Of a stretch of DNA of 64,000 nucleotides, positions 26,307 to 34,116 are shown piece after piece. Origin of the DNA: Acidobacteriaceae bacterium dw_441 (GTDB taxonomy: Bacteria > Acidobacteriota > Terriglobia > Terriglobales > Acidobacteriaceae); contig JAAVVA010000001.1 of assembly GCA_018449715.1 (NCBI GenBank), forward strand, positions 124,001-188,000. The letters are read 5' to 3'. Under the pieces are notes generated by a model. That model saw only the letters and a program-made list of their open reading frames with translations, had not been told where the DNA came from and made no database searches. The position numbers were made by a program, and so were the translations under genes. Position 1 is the stretch's first letter; every line of letters begins with the position of its first letter.

Positions 26307-26992
26307 TGGCAGCGGCTCGAACCAACCTTTCGCAGAGCGTGCAGGGAGTCTCGGAGAAGGCTCGCGCGCTGATGACGCGGCTGAATCTCTACTACGCCGG
26401 GGTCGGCGTGCTGGCGCTGGTAAATCTCTACCTCCTGGTGCAGATGGCCTTTGCGTGGAGAACGGTCACCAGTCAGGACGCGAACGCGCTGGCGCAGCAG
26501 ACAGTGGTGATGAAGGCCGCAGAGATTGCGAAGAAGCCGCTCGAAGGCCTCGACGGCAAGGTGGCCACCGCGACCAAAGACTCGAACGAGTTCTACGGGA
26601 AGCGGCTGCCGGTCGCGTACTCCGAGGTGGTGGCCGAGCTGGGAGCTCTGACAAAGCAGCAGGGCGTCAAGCTGTCGCGTGTGCAGTACGCAGACTCGCC
26701 CGTGCTCGACGGAACGGAGGGCGCGCTCACGGAGATGCGCATGGACGCGAGCCTGAACGGCGACTATCGTCCGCTGGTTCTCTTCATCAACTCGCTTGAG
26801 CGCGACAAGATGTTTTTCCTGATTCGCGGCGTCACCCTGACCGGACAGAGCAACGGCATGGTCGGGCTGCGGCTGGGACTGACGACTTACCTGCGCGGAA
26901 AAGGTCCGGCAGCAGATGCGAAGCCGTCGGAGACCGCAAAGACGGACGGAGCTTCGGATGCCTCCTCCGCGGATGGGAGCGTGCAGCGATGA
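26303..26992 (+). CDS. PilO-like inner-membrane assembly protein
   Basis: 229 residues: short cytoplasmic N-terminus, membrane helix at about 33-53 (YYAGVGVLALVNLYLLVQM), periplasmic coiled coil, then a PilO/GspM-type ferredoxin-like domain (YSEVVAELGALTKQQGVKLS, YRPLVLFINSLERDKMFFLI). It pairs with the PilN-like protein in the periplasmic alignment ring. The start overlaps the previous stop; the second Met at 26306 is an equally good start. The tail after residue 200 is low-complexity. Confidence 0.82.
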   Translation: MMAAARTNLSQSVQGVSEKARALMTRLNLYYAGVGVLALVNLYLLVQMAFAWRTVTSQDANALAQQTVVMKAAEIAKKPLEGLDGKVATATKDSNEFYGKRLPVAYSEVVAELGALTKQQGVKLSRVQYADSPVLDGTEGALTEMRMDASLNGDYRPLVLFINSLERDKMFFLIRGVTLTGQSNGMVGLRLGLTTYLRGKGPAADAKPSETAKTDGASDASSADGSVQR

Positions 26993-27597
26993 AGCTGACT
27001 CCTGACACGCAGAAGAAGGCGGCTGCGGTTGGTGTATTTGTGCTGCTGGCCGCGGGGATCCTCTATTACCAGCTTGGCGGGGGAGATAGCCCGGCACCGC
27101 ATCCGGCTCCTCCGGTCATCACCTCGGCTCCCTCGACTTCTCGACCCGGCACGGCGACGAAGGGCGCGGCGGCGAAGAGCCTTGGAACCACTGCGGCGCA
27201 GCTCGATCCCACGCTGAAGATGGGGCCGATGCTGGTGACCGAGCGGCTTGTCTACTCCGGCACGGGAAGAAACATCTTCTCGGCGACCTCAGCCCCGGTG
27301 GAGATTCCTAAGCCGGTGGCCTCGGCTCGTCCGAAGGGCCCGGTAGTGGCTCCGGTGAACCTTCCTCCGCCCGGTCCTCCTCCGCCTCCCCCGATCGACC
27401 TGAAGTTCTTCGGCACGGCGACGAGCGCAAACGGCGGGCGACAGGCCTTCCTTCTGCACGGGGAGGACGTCTTCCTGGCGAAGGACGGAGACATCGTGCA
27501 GCGACGATATCGCATCGTTTCGATTGCGGCCAGCTCGCTGGTGGTGGAAGATATGTCCAACAACAACCGGCAGACGCTTCCGCTGATCGTTCATTAA
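26989..27597 (+). CDS. PilP/GspC-like periplasmic protein
   Basis: 202 residues with an uncleaved N-terminal membrane anchor (VGVFVLLAAGILYYQL), a Pro/Ala/Thr-rich linker of about 80 residues including a run of six prolines, and a C-terminal beta domain (IDLKFFGTATSANGGRQAFL, GDIVQRRYRIVSI) of the HR/PilP type that touches the secretin. PilP is normally a lipoprotein; here a helix replaces the lipobox, so it is nearer to GspC in topology. Overlaps the PilO-like gene by 4 bp. Confidence 0.72.
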   Translation: MKLTPDTQKKAAAVGVFVLLAAGILYYQLGGGDSPAPHPAPPVITSAPSTSRPGTATKGAAAKSLGTTAAQLDPTLKMGPMLVTERLVYSGTGRNIFSATSAPVEIPKPVASARPKGPVVAPVNLPPPGPPPPPPIDLKFFGTATSANGGRQAFLLHGEDVFLAKDGDIVQRRYRIVSIAASSLVVEDMSNNNRQTLPLIVH

Positions 27598-27621
27598 AGA
27601 AGGGCATTCGAGGCAGAACCG

Positions 27622-28611
27622 ATGCGCTCCAGAGAGAACAACCCGGCACGCAGGGGGGAGGAGGGATTTCTCCTGCTCGCTGTCATCGTGATGGTCTTCC
27701 TGGTGATGCTGGGGCTGAGCATTGCGGCTCCCACGATGGCGCGCAGCCTTCGCCGCGAGCGCGAGGTCGAGGCGATCCATCGCGGTAACGAGTATGTCCG
27801 CGCGATCCAGCTTTATTACCGCAAGTTCGGTCGGTATCCGGGGACGATGGACCAACTGGAGAAGTCGACCAACATCCGCTTCCTGCGCCGGAAGTACGAG
27901 GACCCGATGACCGGCAAGGCCAACTGGAAGCTGATCCACGTGGGAGAGGCGAAGACGACGGTGAAGGGATTCTTTGGCCAGCCGCTGGCAGGGCTTCCGG
28001 GGGCCGGGGGGATGGGGGCAGGACAGAGCGGGGCGACTACGATGAATAGCGCTTCCCCTACCGGCTCTCCGGGGTTGGGAACGGGCGGCAGCTTGACCTC
28101 GGGAAGCTCCTCAAGCGGCGGGTTCAGCCTTGGCGGCGGGACATTCAATTCAGGTTCCAACACAGGTGCCTCCGGCTCGAACCCCAGTTCGCCGGGAGGG
28201 ACCGCTACGCCGGGTTCGACGGTCGATTCCAGCTCCTCCTCGTCGGGTTCGTCCTCCGGGATGGGAAGCCAGTCGGCGACGACCTTCAACGGCGGAGGCG
28301 CTCCGATCGTCGGGGTGGGAAGTTCGCGGACGGGAACCTCGATCACGATTCTGAACGACCAGACGACCTACGAGACCTGGGAGTTCCTCTACGATCCAAG
28401 GATCGAGCAGCTGAAGGCGAAGGCGGCATTGCTGGGTGGCGGGACGAACACAACCTTCGGAGGCAGCGGCGGCAGTGGAAGCAGCTCCGGTTCCGGCTCC
28501 ATGTTTAGCCCGGGCTCGGGTTCGGGCTCTTCGTCGCAGCCGGGCAACTTCGGAAGCTCGCCCACGTCCCCCACAAGCGGCTTCGGATCGTCCTCTCCGA
28601 ACAATCAATAA
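27622..28611 (+). CDS. Pseudopilin-like protein with Gly/Ser-rich tail
   Basis: 329 residues. A prepilin leader RRGEEG is followed by FLLLAVIVMVFLVMLGLS, so a prepilin peptidase could cut after Gly15. The usual Glu at mature position 5 is Ala here. The soluble part resembles GspG-type pseudopilins: YVRAIQLYYRKFGRYPGTMDQL and FLRRKYEDPMTGKANWKLI. Residues about 125-325 are mostly Gly and Ser with short ordered pieces (TYETWEFLYDPRIEQLK), far longer than a normal pseudopilin end. It follows the PilP-like gene by 24 nt and likely ends the operon. A secretin gene is not present here. Confidence 0.75.
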   Translation: MRSRENNPARRGEEGFLLLAVIVMVFLVMLGLSIAAPTMARSLRREREVEAIHRGNEYVRAIQLYYRKFGRYPGTMDQLEKSTNIRFLRRKYEDPMTGKANWKLIHVGEAKTTVKGFFGQPLAGLPGAGGMGAGQSGATTMNSASPTGSPGLGTGGSLTSGSSSSGGFSLGGGTFNSGSNTGASGSNPSSPGGTATPGSTVDSSSSSSGSSSGMGSQSATTFNGGGAPIVGVGSSRTGTSITILNDQTTYETWEFLYDPRIEQLKAKAALLGGGTNTTFGGSGGSGSSSGSGSMFSPGSGSGSSSQPGNFGSSPTSPTSGFGSSSPNNQ

Positions 28612-28698
28612 CAGGTGCGGCAGAGCTCGAGGGAGGACAGGGATCGCCTGTTCCTCCATCGATGGGGGAGGGCTGCTACTACACTGTTCTGTTGCGGT

Positions 28699-29058
28699 TC
28701 AGGCCTGCTTTGGTTGCCAGAGGGCGACCATTGCTCCGGTGGGGTCGTTCAGGAGCGAGAAGGAGCCGTGACCGGGAACCTCCTGCTCGCGTACCAGAAC
28801 CTTGGCTCCCAGTTCAGCGGCCTTGTCGGTCGCGGCCTTCAGGTCGTCCACGCCGACGTAGGGAGTCCACGCCGTGGGACCCTCCGGCATGGAGAACATG
28901 CCGCCGCCGGGTCCGCTGTCAGGCTTGAAGAGGGAGTAGATTCCTGCTTCTCCCATGTTGTTGTCGTCGAAGGTCCACCCGAAGAGCTGGCCATAGAAAT
29001 CTTTGGCCTTGGCCAGATCGGGAGTGTTGAGCTCGAGGTGAACAAAAGGGCTGGGCAT
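28699..29058 (-). CDS. VOC-family (glyoxalase/bleomycin-resistance fold) protein
   Basis: 119 residues starting MPSPFVHLELNTPDLAKAKD, chosen because AAGGAG lies 8 nt upstream of the ATG at 29056-29058. The motif FYGQLFGWTFDD and the C-terminal GSFSLLNDPTGAMVALWQ are typical of the CFP32-like subgroup. His7 and the late Glu-equivalent (a Gln or Asp here) would be metal ligands; the exact reaction is unknown. Single-gene unit between the pseudopilin gene and a TonB receptor gene. Confidence 0.85.
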   Translation of the reverse strand: MPSPFVHLELNTPDLAKAKDFYGQLFGWTFDDNNMGEAGIYSLFKPDSGPGGGMFSMPEGPTAWTPYVGVDDLKAATDKAAELGAKVLVREQEVPGHGSFSLLNDPTGAMVALWQPKQA

Positions 29059-29157
29059 GTGCAGGACTCCTTTCGGTGGGACCATGCTACTTCTCCCGAT
29101 TGCGCCTGGGGGCGTGGGACGGGTGAATTTACGGAGATTTGTGACGGATGGCGGCGG

Positions 29158-29207
29158 CCACAAAAGAAACAGGCCGCTGCCACGAACTTCGTAGCAGCGG
29201 CCTGTTT
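29158..29207 (-). terminator. Strong terminator of the second Oar-like receptor gene
   Basis: On the minus strand a 14-bp stem (29194-29207 with 29167-29180) with an inner 4-bp helix in the loop is followed by CTTTTG. It lies about 30 nt past the stop at 29236. Confidence 0.88.
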
Positions 29208-29235
29208 TCCCCACTTTGAAGAGGGGGAGTTTGGG

Positions 29236-32200
29236 TTAGAAGCTGGCGCGGAGCGAGAGCTGAATCTGGCGATTCGCTCCGATGCCGACCTGGTTGCCAA
29301 CCGTCGAGGAGAGAGTTCCCCAGTTCGATCCTGCCTGCGACTGGTCGAACGACATCCCGGGCTGGTTCGCCGCGCTCAGAGTCTGGGCAAGACGGACGTT
29401 GCCGGGGTTGGCATAGTTCGGGTGGTTGAGGATGTTGTAGATATCGGCGCGGAAGTCGAACGCGAACCGCTCCGTGGCGTGGAACTGCTTGCCGAGCGTG
29501 AAGTCGAGCTGGGCAAGGTTGGGTCCGCTCAGGTTGTTGCGCCGGAAGTTGCCGAAGGTGCCCGCCGCCGGAGTGGTGAAGGCTGCGGGGTTCAGGAGCT
29601 GGGAGCCATTCTTGAGGTACGGATTGACTCCGGGGACGATATTCGGGCGACGAACGTTGCGGGTGTTGCCGCCGCCGGGGACGTTGACGATCGCTGTGGT
29701 CTGGACGACTCCATCGACCACCACGGGGTTGGCCAGAATCTGGCCCGCGACCGGGGTGCCGGGATTGCCCCGGTAGGCGATGTCAGGGCGCGTGATGAGT
29801 ACGTCGATCGGAAGGCCGCTGCGGAAGTTGACGATACCGCCAACCTGCCAGCCACCTGCCACCGCGTCCAGCGGGCCGGAGAGGGCGTGAGCCTTTCCAT
29901 GCCCGAAGGGCAGGTCGTAGAGCACCGTGGCGTTGAGGGTATGGCGGATATCGAAGTTGCCGCGACCGAACTCAAGCCTCTGGCCGCCCCACTGTAGAGG
30001 AGCCTGCGCTGTGTTGGCCTCGTTGGAGCCCGACGAGTTGCCCAGCTCTCTGGCCCAGGTGTACTGCGCTCCGAAGGAGAGTCCACGGGCGGAGTGACGC
30101 TGGATCGAGGTCTGGAGGGAGTTGTAGCGGTCGGCACCGCCGGAGGTCTTGTAGTCGATCTCGGCAAAGCGTCCGCCGAACTCGCGAACCGCCGTTCCCG
30201 CGCCGGTGGTGGGGTTGGTGGTGACGTTCGTGATGAGGTTGGTTATGGAGCGAAGGAACAGGTTACGTCCCTGCGATCCGACGTATCCGACCATCACCTG
30301 AACCTGGCCGGGAAGGCGCTGTTCGATGGAGGCAGTGTAGGTGGTGACGCGCTCCGGAATCTTATAGTTCGGAGAATACGCGCGCGGCTGGTAGCCCAGT
30401 GTGGGGCTGTTGATGTCGTAGTTGGCGTAGACATCGGTCGCCGGGTCGATCGGGTAGATCTTGCCGGAGCTGAAGGTGCGGGTGACGCGGTCGTTCGCTT
30501 CAGGCTGGATCTGGTCCTCGGTCTGTCCGGGGCCGTAGAAGACGCCCATACCGAGGCGGAAGATCGTGTCGCCGTGGAAGGAGTCCGGAGCCCATGTCAG
30601 GCCGACGCGAGGTCCGAAGTTGAGCTTCGAGCTTTCATACCAGTCCCCCGCGAACTTTGGCTGGATGGTTCCGGTCGTCATGTCGAAGATCACGTTCTTG
30701 TCGTGGACCTCGTGCAAGGGCGAGTAGTACTCGTACCGCAGGCCATAGCTGAGGGTGAGGTTCGGACGAACCTTCCACTCATCCTGCCCGTAGACGATGT
30801 AGTACGCCTGCTTGACGAGGGCGTCGCCGCTGAGTCCGGTGAAGGGGCTCTGGTCGCTGAGGTCGCCGTAGAACTGGATCTGGGCGGGTTGATTGGCTGC
30901 CACCGAGCGAACCGTCTGGCCATCCGGCGCGATGATCGTCTCGCCCGTAAAGAGCTGGGGAGAGTTATAGGTATAGGTGGTTCCACCGAGCTGGTTGTTA
31001 TAAAGGGCGATGGGGCGAATCTCCACGCCGAACTTCAGGTTGTGGTTCCCTTTGAGCACCGAGAAGTTGTCGATGAAAGAGAAGGTCTGTCCGGTGTAAG
31101 GCGCTCCGATTCCGTTGAAGGAGCTGGAGAGAGAGATGAGGGCTCCCACGTTGGTCAGTCCGGCAACGGCGAGACGGGTGCGGCTGAGATCGGCATTCGG
31201 GCTGGCTCCGGGGATGCCTTGTACGCGCATCTTGATGCCGTTATAGCCGAACTTGGTTTCGTTGAAGATGCGCGGGGTCCAGACCTGCGTGAAGGCAAGA
31301 ACGCCATTCTGCGGCACGGAAACCTGGCCGAACTGGCTGAGGGAAAGGTCCTGAATTTGAGTGGAGGTGCCCTGATCGATGTTGTAGCGGGCGTAGAGTC
31401 CGAAGCGGTTGTTGATGTGGTAGTCGAAGCGAACTGTTCCGAAGTCTTCGTTGATGCGGTTGGTACCTACGGTTGTTACTGTTTGGGAGAAGGTTCCTTC
31501 TCTCTGTACGATCCACTCACCGTTATTGTTGCGGGCCAGAACAGGTTGTTCAGAGGAGAGAGCGACGGGATCGGCAGGGAAGGCAGCCAGCAGAGAAGAG
31601 ATTGGACTGTTTAAAGGTACCTGTGCTCTCGCGTAGTTACTGAGTGTCGCTGCTCGTTGTGGGGACGCCCAGATCTGTCGCAGACCTTCATAGGTAGCGA
31701 AGACGAACAACTTGTCCTTGAGGATGGGGCCTCCGAAGGAGCCTCCGAACTGGTTCAGGCGAAACTTCGGGTTGCCGGCGACGGGATTCGCCGCGGTAGC
31801 GCGACGGTTGAAGGTGTTCCGGGCGTCGAAAAAGTCGTTGCGGACATACTCGAAGGCGGAGCCGTGGAAGTTGTTGCCGCCGGAACGAGTGATGAAGCTG
31901 ATCTGTCCGCCGGTTCCGGTTCCCATCTCAGCCGGGTAGCTGGAGGAGTCAATCCGGAACTCCTGGATGGCTTCGAGGGACTGCTGCAGGCGAAAGAGGG
32001 AGCCAAGTTCGCCGTTGAGGTTGCCGGGGGTGGTATCGATGATCGAGGTGGACTCGATGCCGTCGAGGCGGATGATGTTCTGCTCGACCGCTCGGCCGGA
32101 GAAGTGGATATCGCCAAAGGTTCCGGAGCCGGTGTTCGTAGCTCCAGGGACGAGCAGGTAGAGCTGAGAAACCTGGCGTCCGTTGATGGGAAGCTCCTGG

Positions 32201-32616
32201 ATCTCGCGGCTGGCGACGTTGCCTCCGATAGCCGCCGATGCCGTCTCAAGCGGACCGGAGTTGGCTTCGACCTGAACGGTGGTCTGCGCGCTTTCGACCG
32301 TCATGGTGAAGTTGCGGCTGGTTTCCTGGCCGACCTGGAGAGTCAGTCCCTTGGCCTGCATGGTGGCGAAGCCGGGGTGCTTGATCTCGAGAGCGTAGCT
32401 GGAGGGTGGAAGCTGAACGAGAGCGAAGTGTCCGGAGTTGTTCGTCGTAGTCGTGCGCTGAACCCCGGTCTTTTCGTCGGTGAGGGAGATTTCTGCGTCT
32501 GGGACCGCGGAGCCATCGGGGTCCGCGAGGAACCCGGTGAACGAAGCGGTGCTGGTTTGGGCAAAACTTACGGAGATAAATACAGTCAGAACTACAAGTA
32601 ATCGTAGTAGTTTCAT
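29236..32616 (-). CDS. Oar-like TonB-dependent receptor
   Basis: 1,126 residues: signal peptide cut near SFAQ (about residue 20), carboxypeptidase-regulatory-like domain (FTGFLADPDGSAVPDAEISL to about 110), plug with ELPINGRQ and IIRLDGIES, EFRIDSSSYPAEMGTGTGG, then the barrel, ending LSLRASF with a terminal Phe. It differs clearly from the receptor at 14240, so the two are old paralogs and not a local duplication. It is followed by its own terminator; the PL5-like lyase gene lies upstream on the same strand, 180 bp away, and might feed it substrate. Confidence 0.92.
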   Translation of the reverse strand: MKLLRLLVVLTVFISVSFAQTSTASFTGFLADPDGSAVPDAEISLTDEKTGVQRTTTTNNSGHFALVQLPPSSYALEIKHPGFATMQAKGLTLQVGQETSRNFTMTVESAQTTVQVEANSGPLETASAAIGGNVASREIQELPINGRQVSQLYLLVPGATNTGSGTFGDIHFSGRAVEQNIIRLDGIESTSIIDTTPGNLNGELGSLFRLQQSLEAIQEFRIDSSSYPAEMGTGTGGQISFITRSGGNNFHGSAFEYVRNDFFDARNTFNRRATAANPVAGNPKFRLNQFGGSFGGPILKDKLFVFATYEGLRQIWASPQRAATLSNYARAQVPLNSPISSLLAAFPADPVALSSEQPVLARNNNGEWIVQREGTFSQTVTTVGTNRINEDFGTVRFDYHINNRFGLYARYNIDQGTSTQIQDLSLSQFGQVSVPQNGVLAFTQVWTPRIFNETKFGYNGIKMRVQGIPGASPNADLSRTRLAVAGLTNVGALISLSSSFNGIGAPYTGQTFSFIDNFSVLKGNHNLKFGVEIRPIALYNNQLGGTTYTYNSPQLFTGETIIAPDGQTVRSVAANQPAQIQFYGDLSDQSPFTGLSGDALVKQAYYIVYGQDEWKVRPNLTLSYGLRYEYYSPLHEVHDKNVIFDMTTGTIQPKFAGDWYESSKLNFGPRVGLTWAPDSFHGDTIFRLGMGVFYGPGQTEDQIQPEANDRVTRTFSSGKIYPIDPATDVYANYDINSPTLGYQPRAYSPNYKIPERVTTYTASIEQRLPGQVQVMVGYVGSQGRNLFLRSITNLITNVTTNPTTGAGTAVREFGGRFAEIDYKTSGGADRYNSLQTSIQRHSARGLSFGAQYTWARELGNSSGSNEANTAQAPLQWGGQRLEFGRGNFDIRHTLNATVLYDLPFGHGKAHALSGPLDAVAGGWQVGGIVNFRSGLPIDVLITRPDIAYRGNPGTPVAGQILANPVVVDGVVQTTAIVNVPGGGNTRNVRRPNIVPGVNPYLKNGSQLLNPAAFTTPAAGTFGNFRRNNLSGPNLAQLDFTLGKQFHATERFAFDFRADIYNILNHPNYANPGNVRLAQTLSAANQPGMSFDQSQAGSNWGTLSSTVGNQVGIGANRQIQLSLRASF

Positions 32617-32734
32617 TTTGGCCTCTTGCGGGAGTATTCGAGGCTTTGATGAAATTCACGTTACTTTTGGGCTTCAATCAGAACTATTGGCCCGTATGTG
32701 TGTCTTCAGCAAGCACTTGGTTTTTGTGAATATT

Positions 32735-32766
32735 CGGTAAACGACGACGCGGCGACGCGTTTACCG
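32735..32766. terminator. Inverted repeat between lyase and receptor genes
   Basis: CGGTAAACG (32735-32743) pairs with CGTTTACCG (32758-32766) over a G/C-rich loop, 31 nt past the lyase stop. Without a T-run it is either a weak terminator or a regulatory dyad. Confidence 0.4.
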
Positions 32767-32796
32767 TAGCGTGGCGCTGCCGGTGTTTGGAGCCGG

Positions 32797-33930
32797 TCAG
32801 GGGCGAGGGCGCGTGACCCACAGCAGCGGCTGGCGGATGGGAAAGGTGCGGTCCAGATCGGGGATGGTGGTGTCGGGCGGGAGCATGCGCCAGAGGTCCG
32901 TGTACTCGGGGCGGCTGTAGGCGCGGGCGGCGAATAGAAGGGCCGGACGGCGCAGGGGAAGCTCCTTGAAGAAGGCGGAGTCGGCCTTGTAGGGCCACGC
33001 GCCCCGGTTGGCGATGAAGGGAAAGTGCCGGGCGATGGCGACGCGCATTCCGGGGCCGTCCTGCAGCTCGTACTCCCAGGCGTTTTCAAAGCGCGTGGAG
33101 AGCAGGTCGCAGGAGGCGGTGAGCAGGTCGAGGGTGAAGAGGCTGTTGCGGTAGGGATCGGGCGTGGTCAGCTCGCGGGGGAAGGAGCCGTCGAAGTTGA
33201 TCTGGGCCCGCAGGGTGCTGCCGCGGAACTGGTGGCGGAGCGTAGTGAGGGCGCGGTCGTCCTTCGTGTTGAGCCGGGCGCAGGCGGCGGCCTGAAGCAG
33301 CCAGGAGGCTCCGTTGTGGTCGCGGGAGTCGCGGGCCAGCCCTGCGGTGCGGGAGGTGTTCAGCCAGTCGAGGTACTGGGTGAACCAGTTCAAAAGAGCG
33401 GCCCCGTCCTCTTCGGAGAGGGACTCGGACGACGAGAGGAAGGGGATGGACTGGGCGATCTCTGCGAGGTGGACGGCTTCGACGAGTCCCTCGGGGCGTC
33501 CGCTCTTCTCAGGGGGCGTGACCTGCGCGTAGTCGAGGCGGGGCGTCATGGCTGTCTCGGGCGAGAGGAACCATGCGCGGAGGTGAGCGACGGCCTGGCG
33601 GGCGTAACGCTCGTCTTTGGTGAGGACGTAGGCGGAGGCGAGGGCCGGGACCGCGTGGGCGAGGGCCAGAACGGCGTCGCGGTGCGCGGTGAAGGTGGGG
33701 GAGGAGTAGTAGTCGCGAGGAGTACCGGGGGAGCCGGGGGCAGGGACCGTAGTGAGCGGGGCGGGGGACTGGGCGAGGGCGCGGTCGGCGGCGGCGAGGA
33801 TGCGGTCGTGGTCGATGACGGCGACGTTGGGACGGGTGGGGGTTCCGGCGGCAGGCGTCTGCGCGGGGAGGCGCGAGGCGAGGAGGGCTGCAGCGGTGTG
33901 GGTGCAGAAGTGTCTGCGCGTGATGTGCAT
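32797..33930 (-). CDS. PL5-like alginate lyase family protein, Tat-exported
   Basis: 377 residues with a twin-arginine signal (TRRHFCTHTAAALLAS). The rest is an (alpha/alpha) barrel of the alginate lyase superfamily (PF05426 type): YYSSPTF, YVLTKDERYARQAVAHLRAWF, EAVHLAEIAQSIPFL, and the active-site stretch SRDHNGASWLLQAAA with His205 and Asn206, then SFPRELTTPDPYRNSLFTLD. It would cleave an acidic polysaccharide by beta-elimination; alginate itself is only one option. GC content is notably high. No ribosome binding site problem is seen. Confidence 0.85.
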   Translation of the reverse strand: MHITRRHFCTHTAAALLASRLPAQTPAAGTPTRPNVAVIDHDRILAAADRALAQSPAPLTTVPAPGSPGTPRDYYSSPTFTAHRDAVLALAHAVPALASAYVLTKDERYARQAVAHLRAWFLSPETAMTPRLDYAQVTPPEKSGRPEGLVEAVHLAEIAQSIPFLSSSESLSEEDGAALLNWFTQYLDWLNTSRTAGLARDSRDHNGASWLLQAAACARLNTKDDRALTTLRHQFRGSTLRAQINFDGSFPRELTTPDPYRNSLFTLDLLTASCDLLSTRFENAWEYELQDGPGMRVAIARHFPFIANRGAWPYKADSAFFKELPLRRPALLFAARAYSRPEYTDLWRMLPPDTTIPDLDRTFPIRQPLLWVTRPRP

Positions 33931-34116
33931 GTCGGCCCCTCGGGCGGAAGGGTATCACGGCGAGTTGCCTACTCACTCTCTCCCGGTCGTCATTCTGGGC
34001 CACCCGGTTTTGCGGCGGGACTTAAATAAGGTTTGATTCGTCTCCTCTGAAAAGAAGCAGAGTGCCCCGAGAGAGTCTTCGGTGTGATGGGCCGTCTGGA
34101 TCGCTAGGATAGAAAG

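Noticed and set aside
28615..31614. Long plus-strand frames (460 and 506 residues) opposite the VOC and second receptor genes
   Set aside because: Compositionally odd, no motifs, and fully covered by well-supported minus-strand genes.
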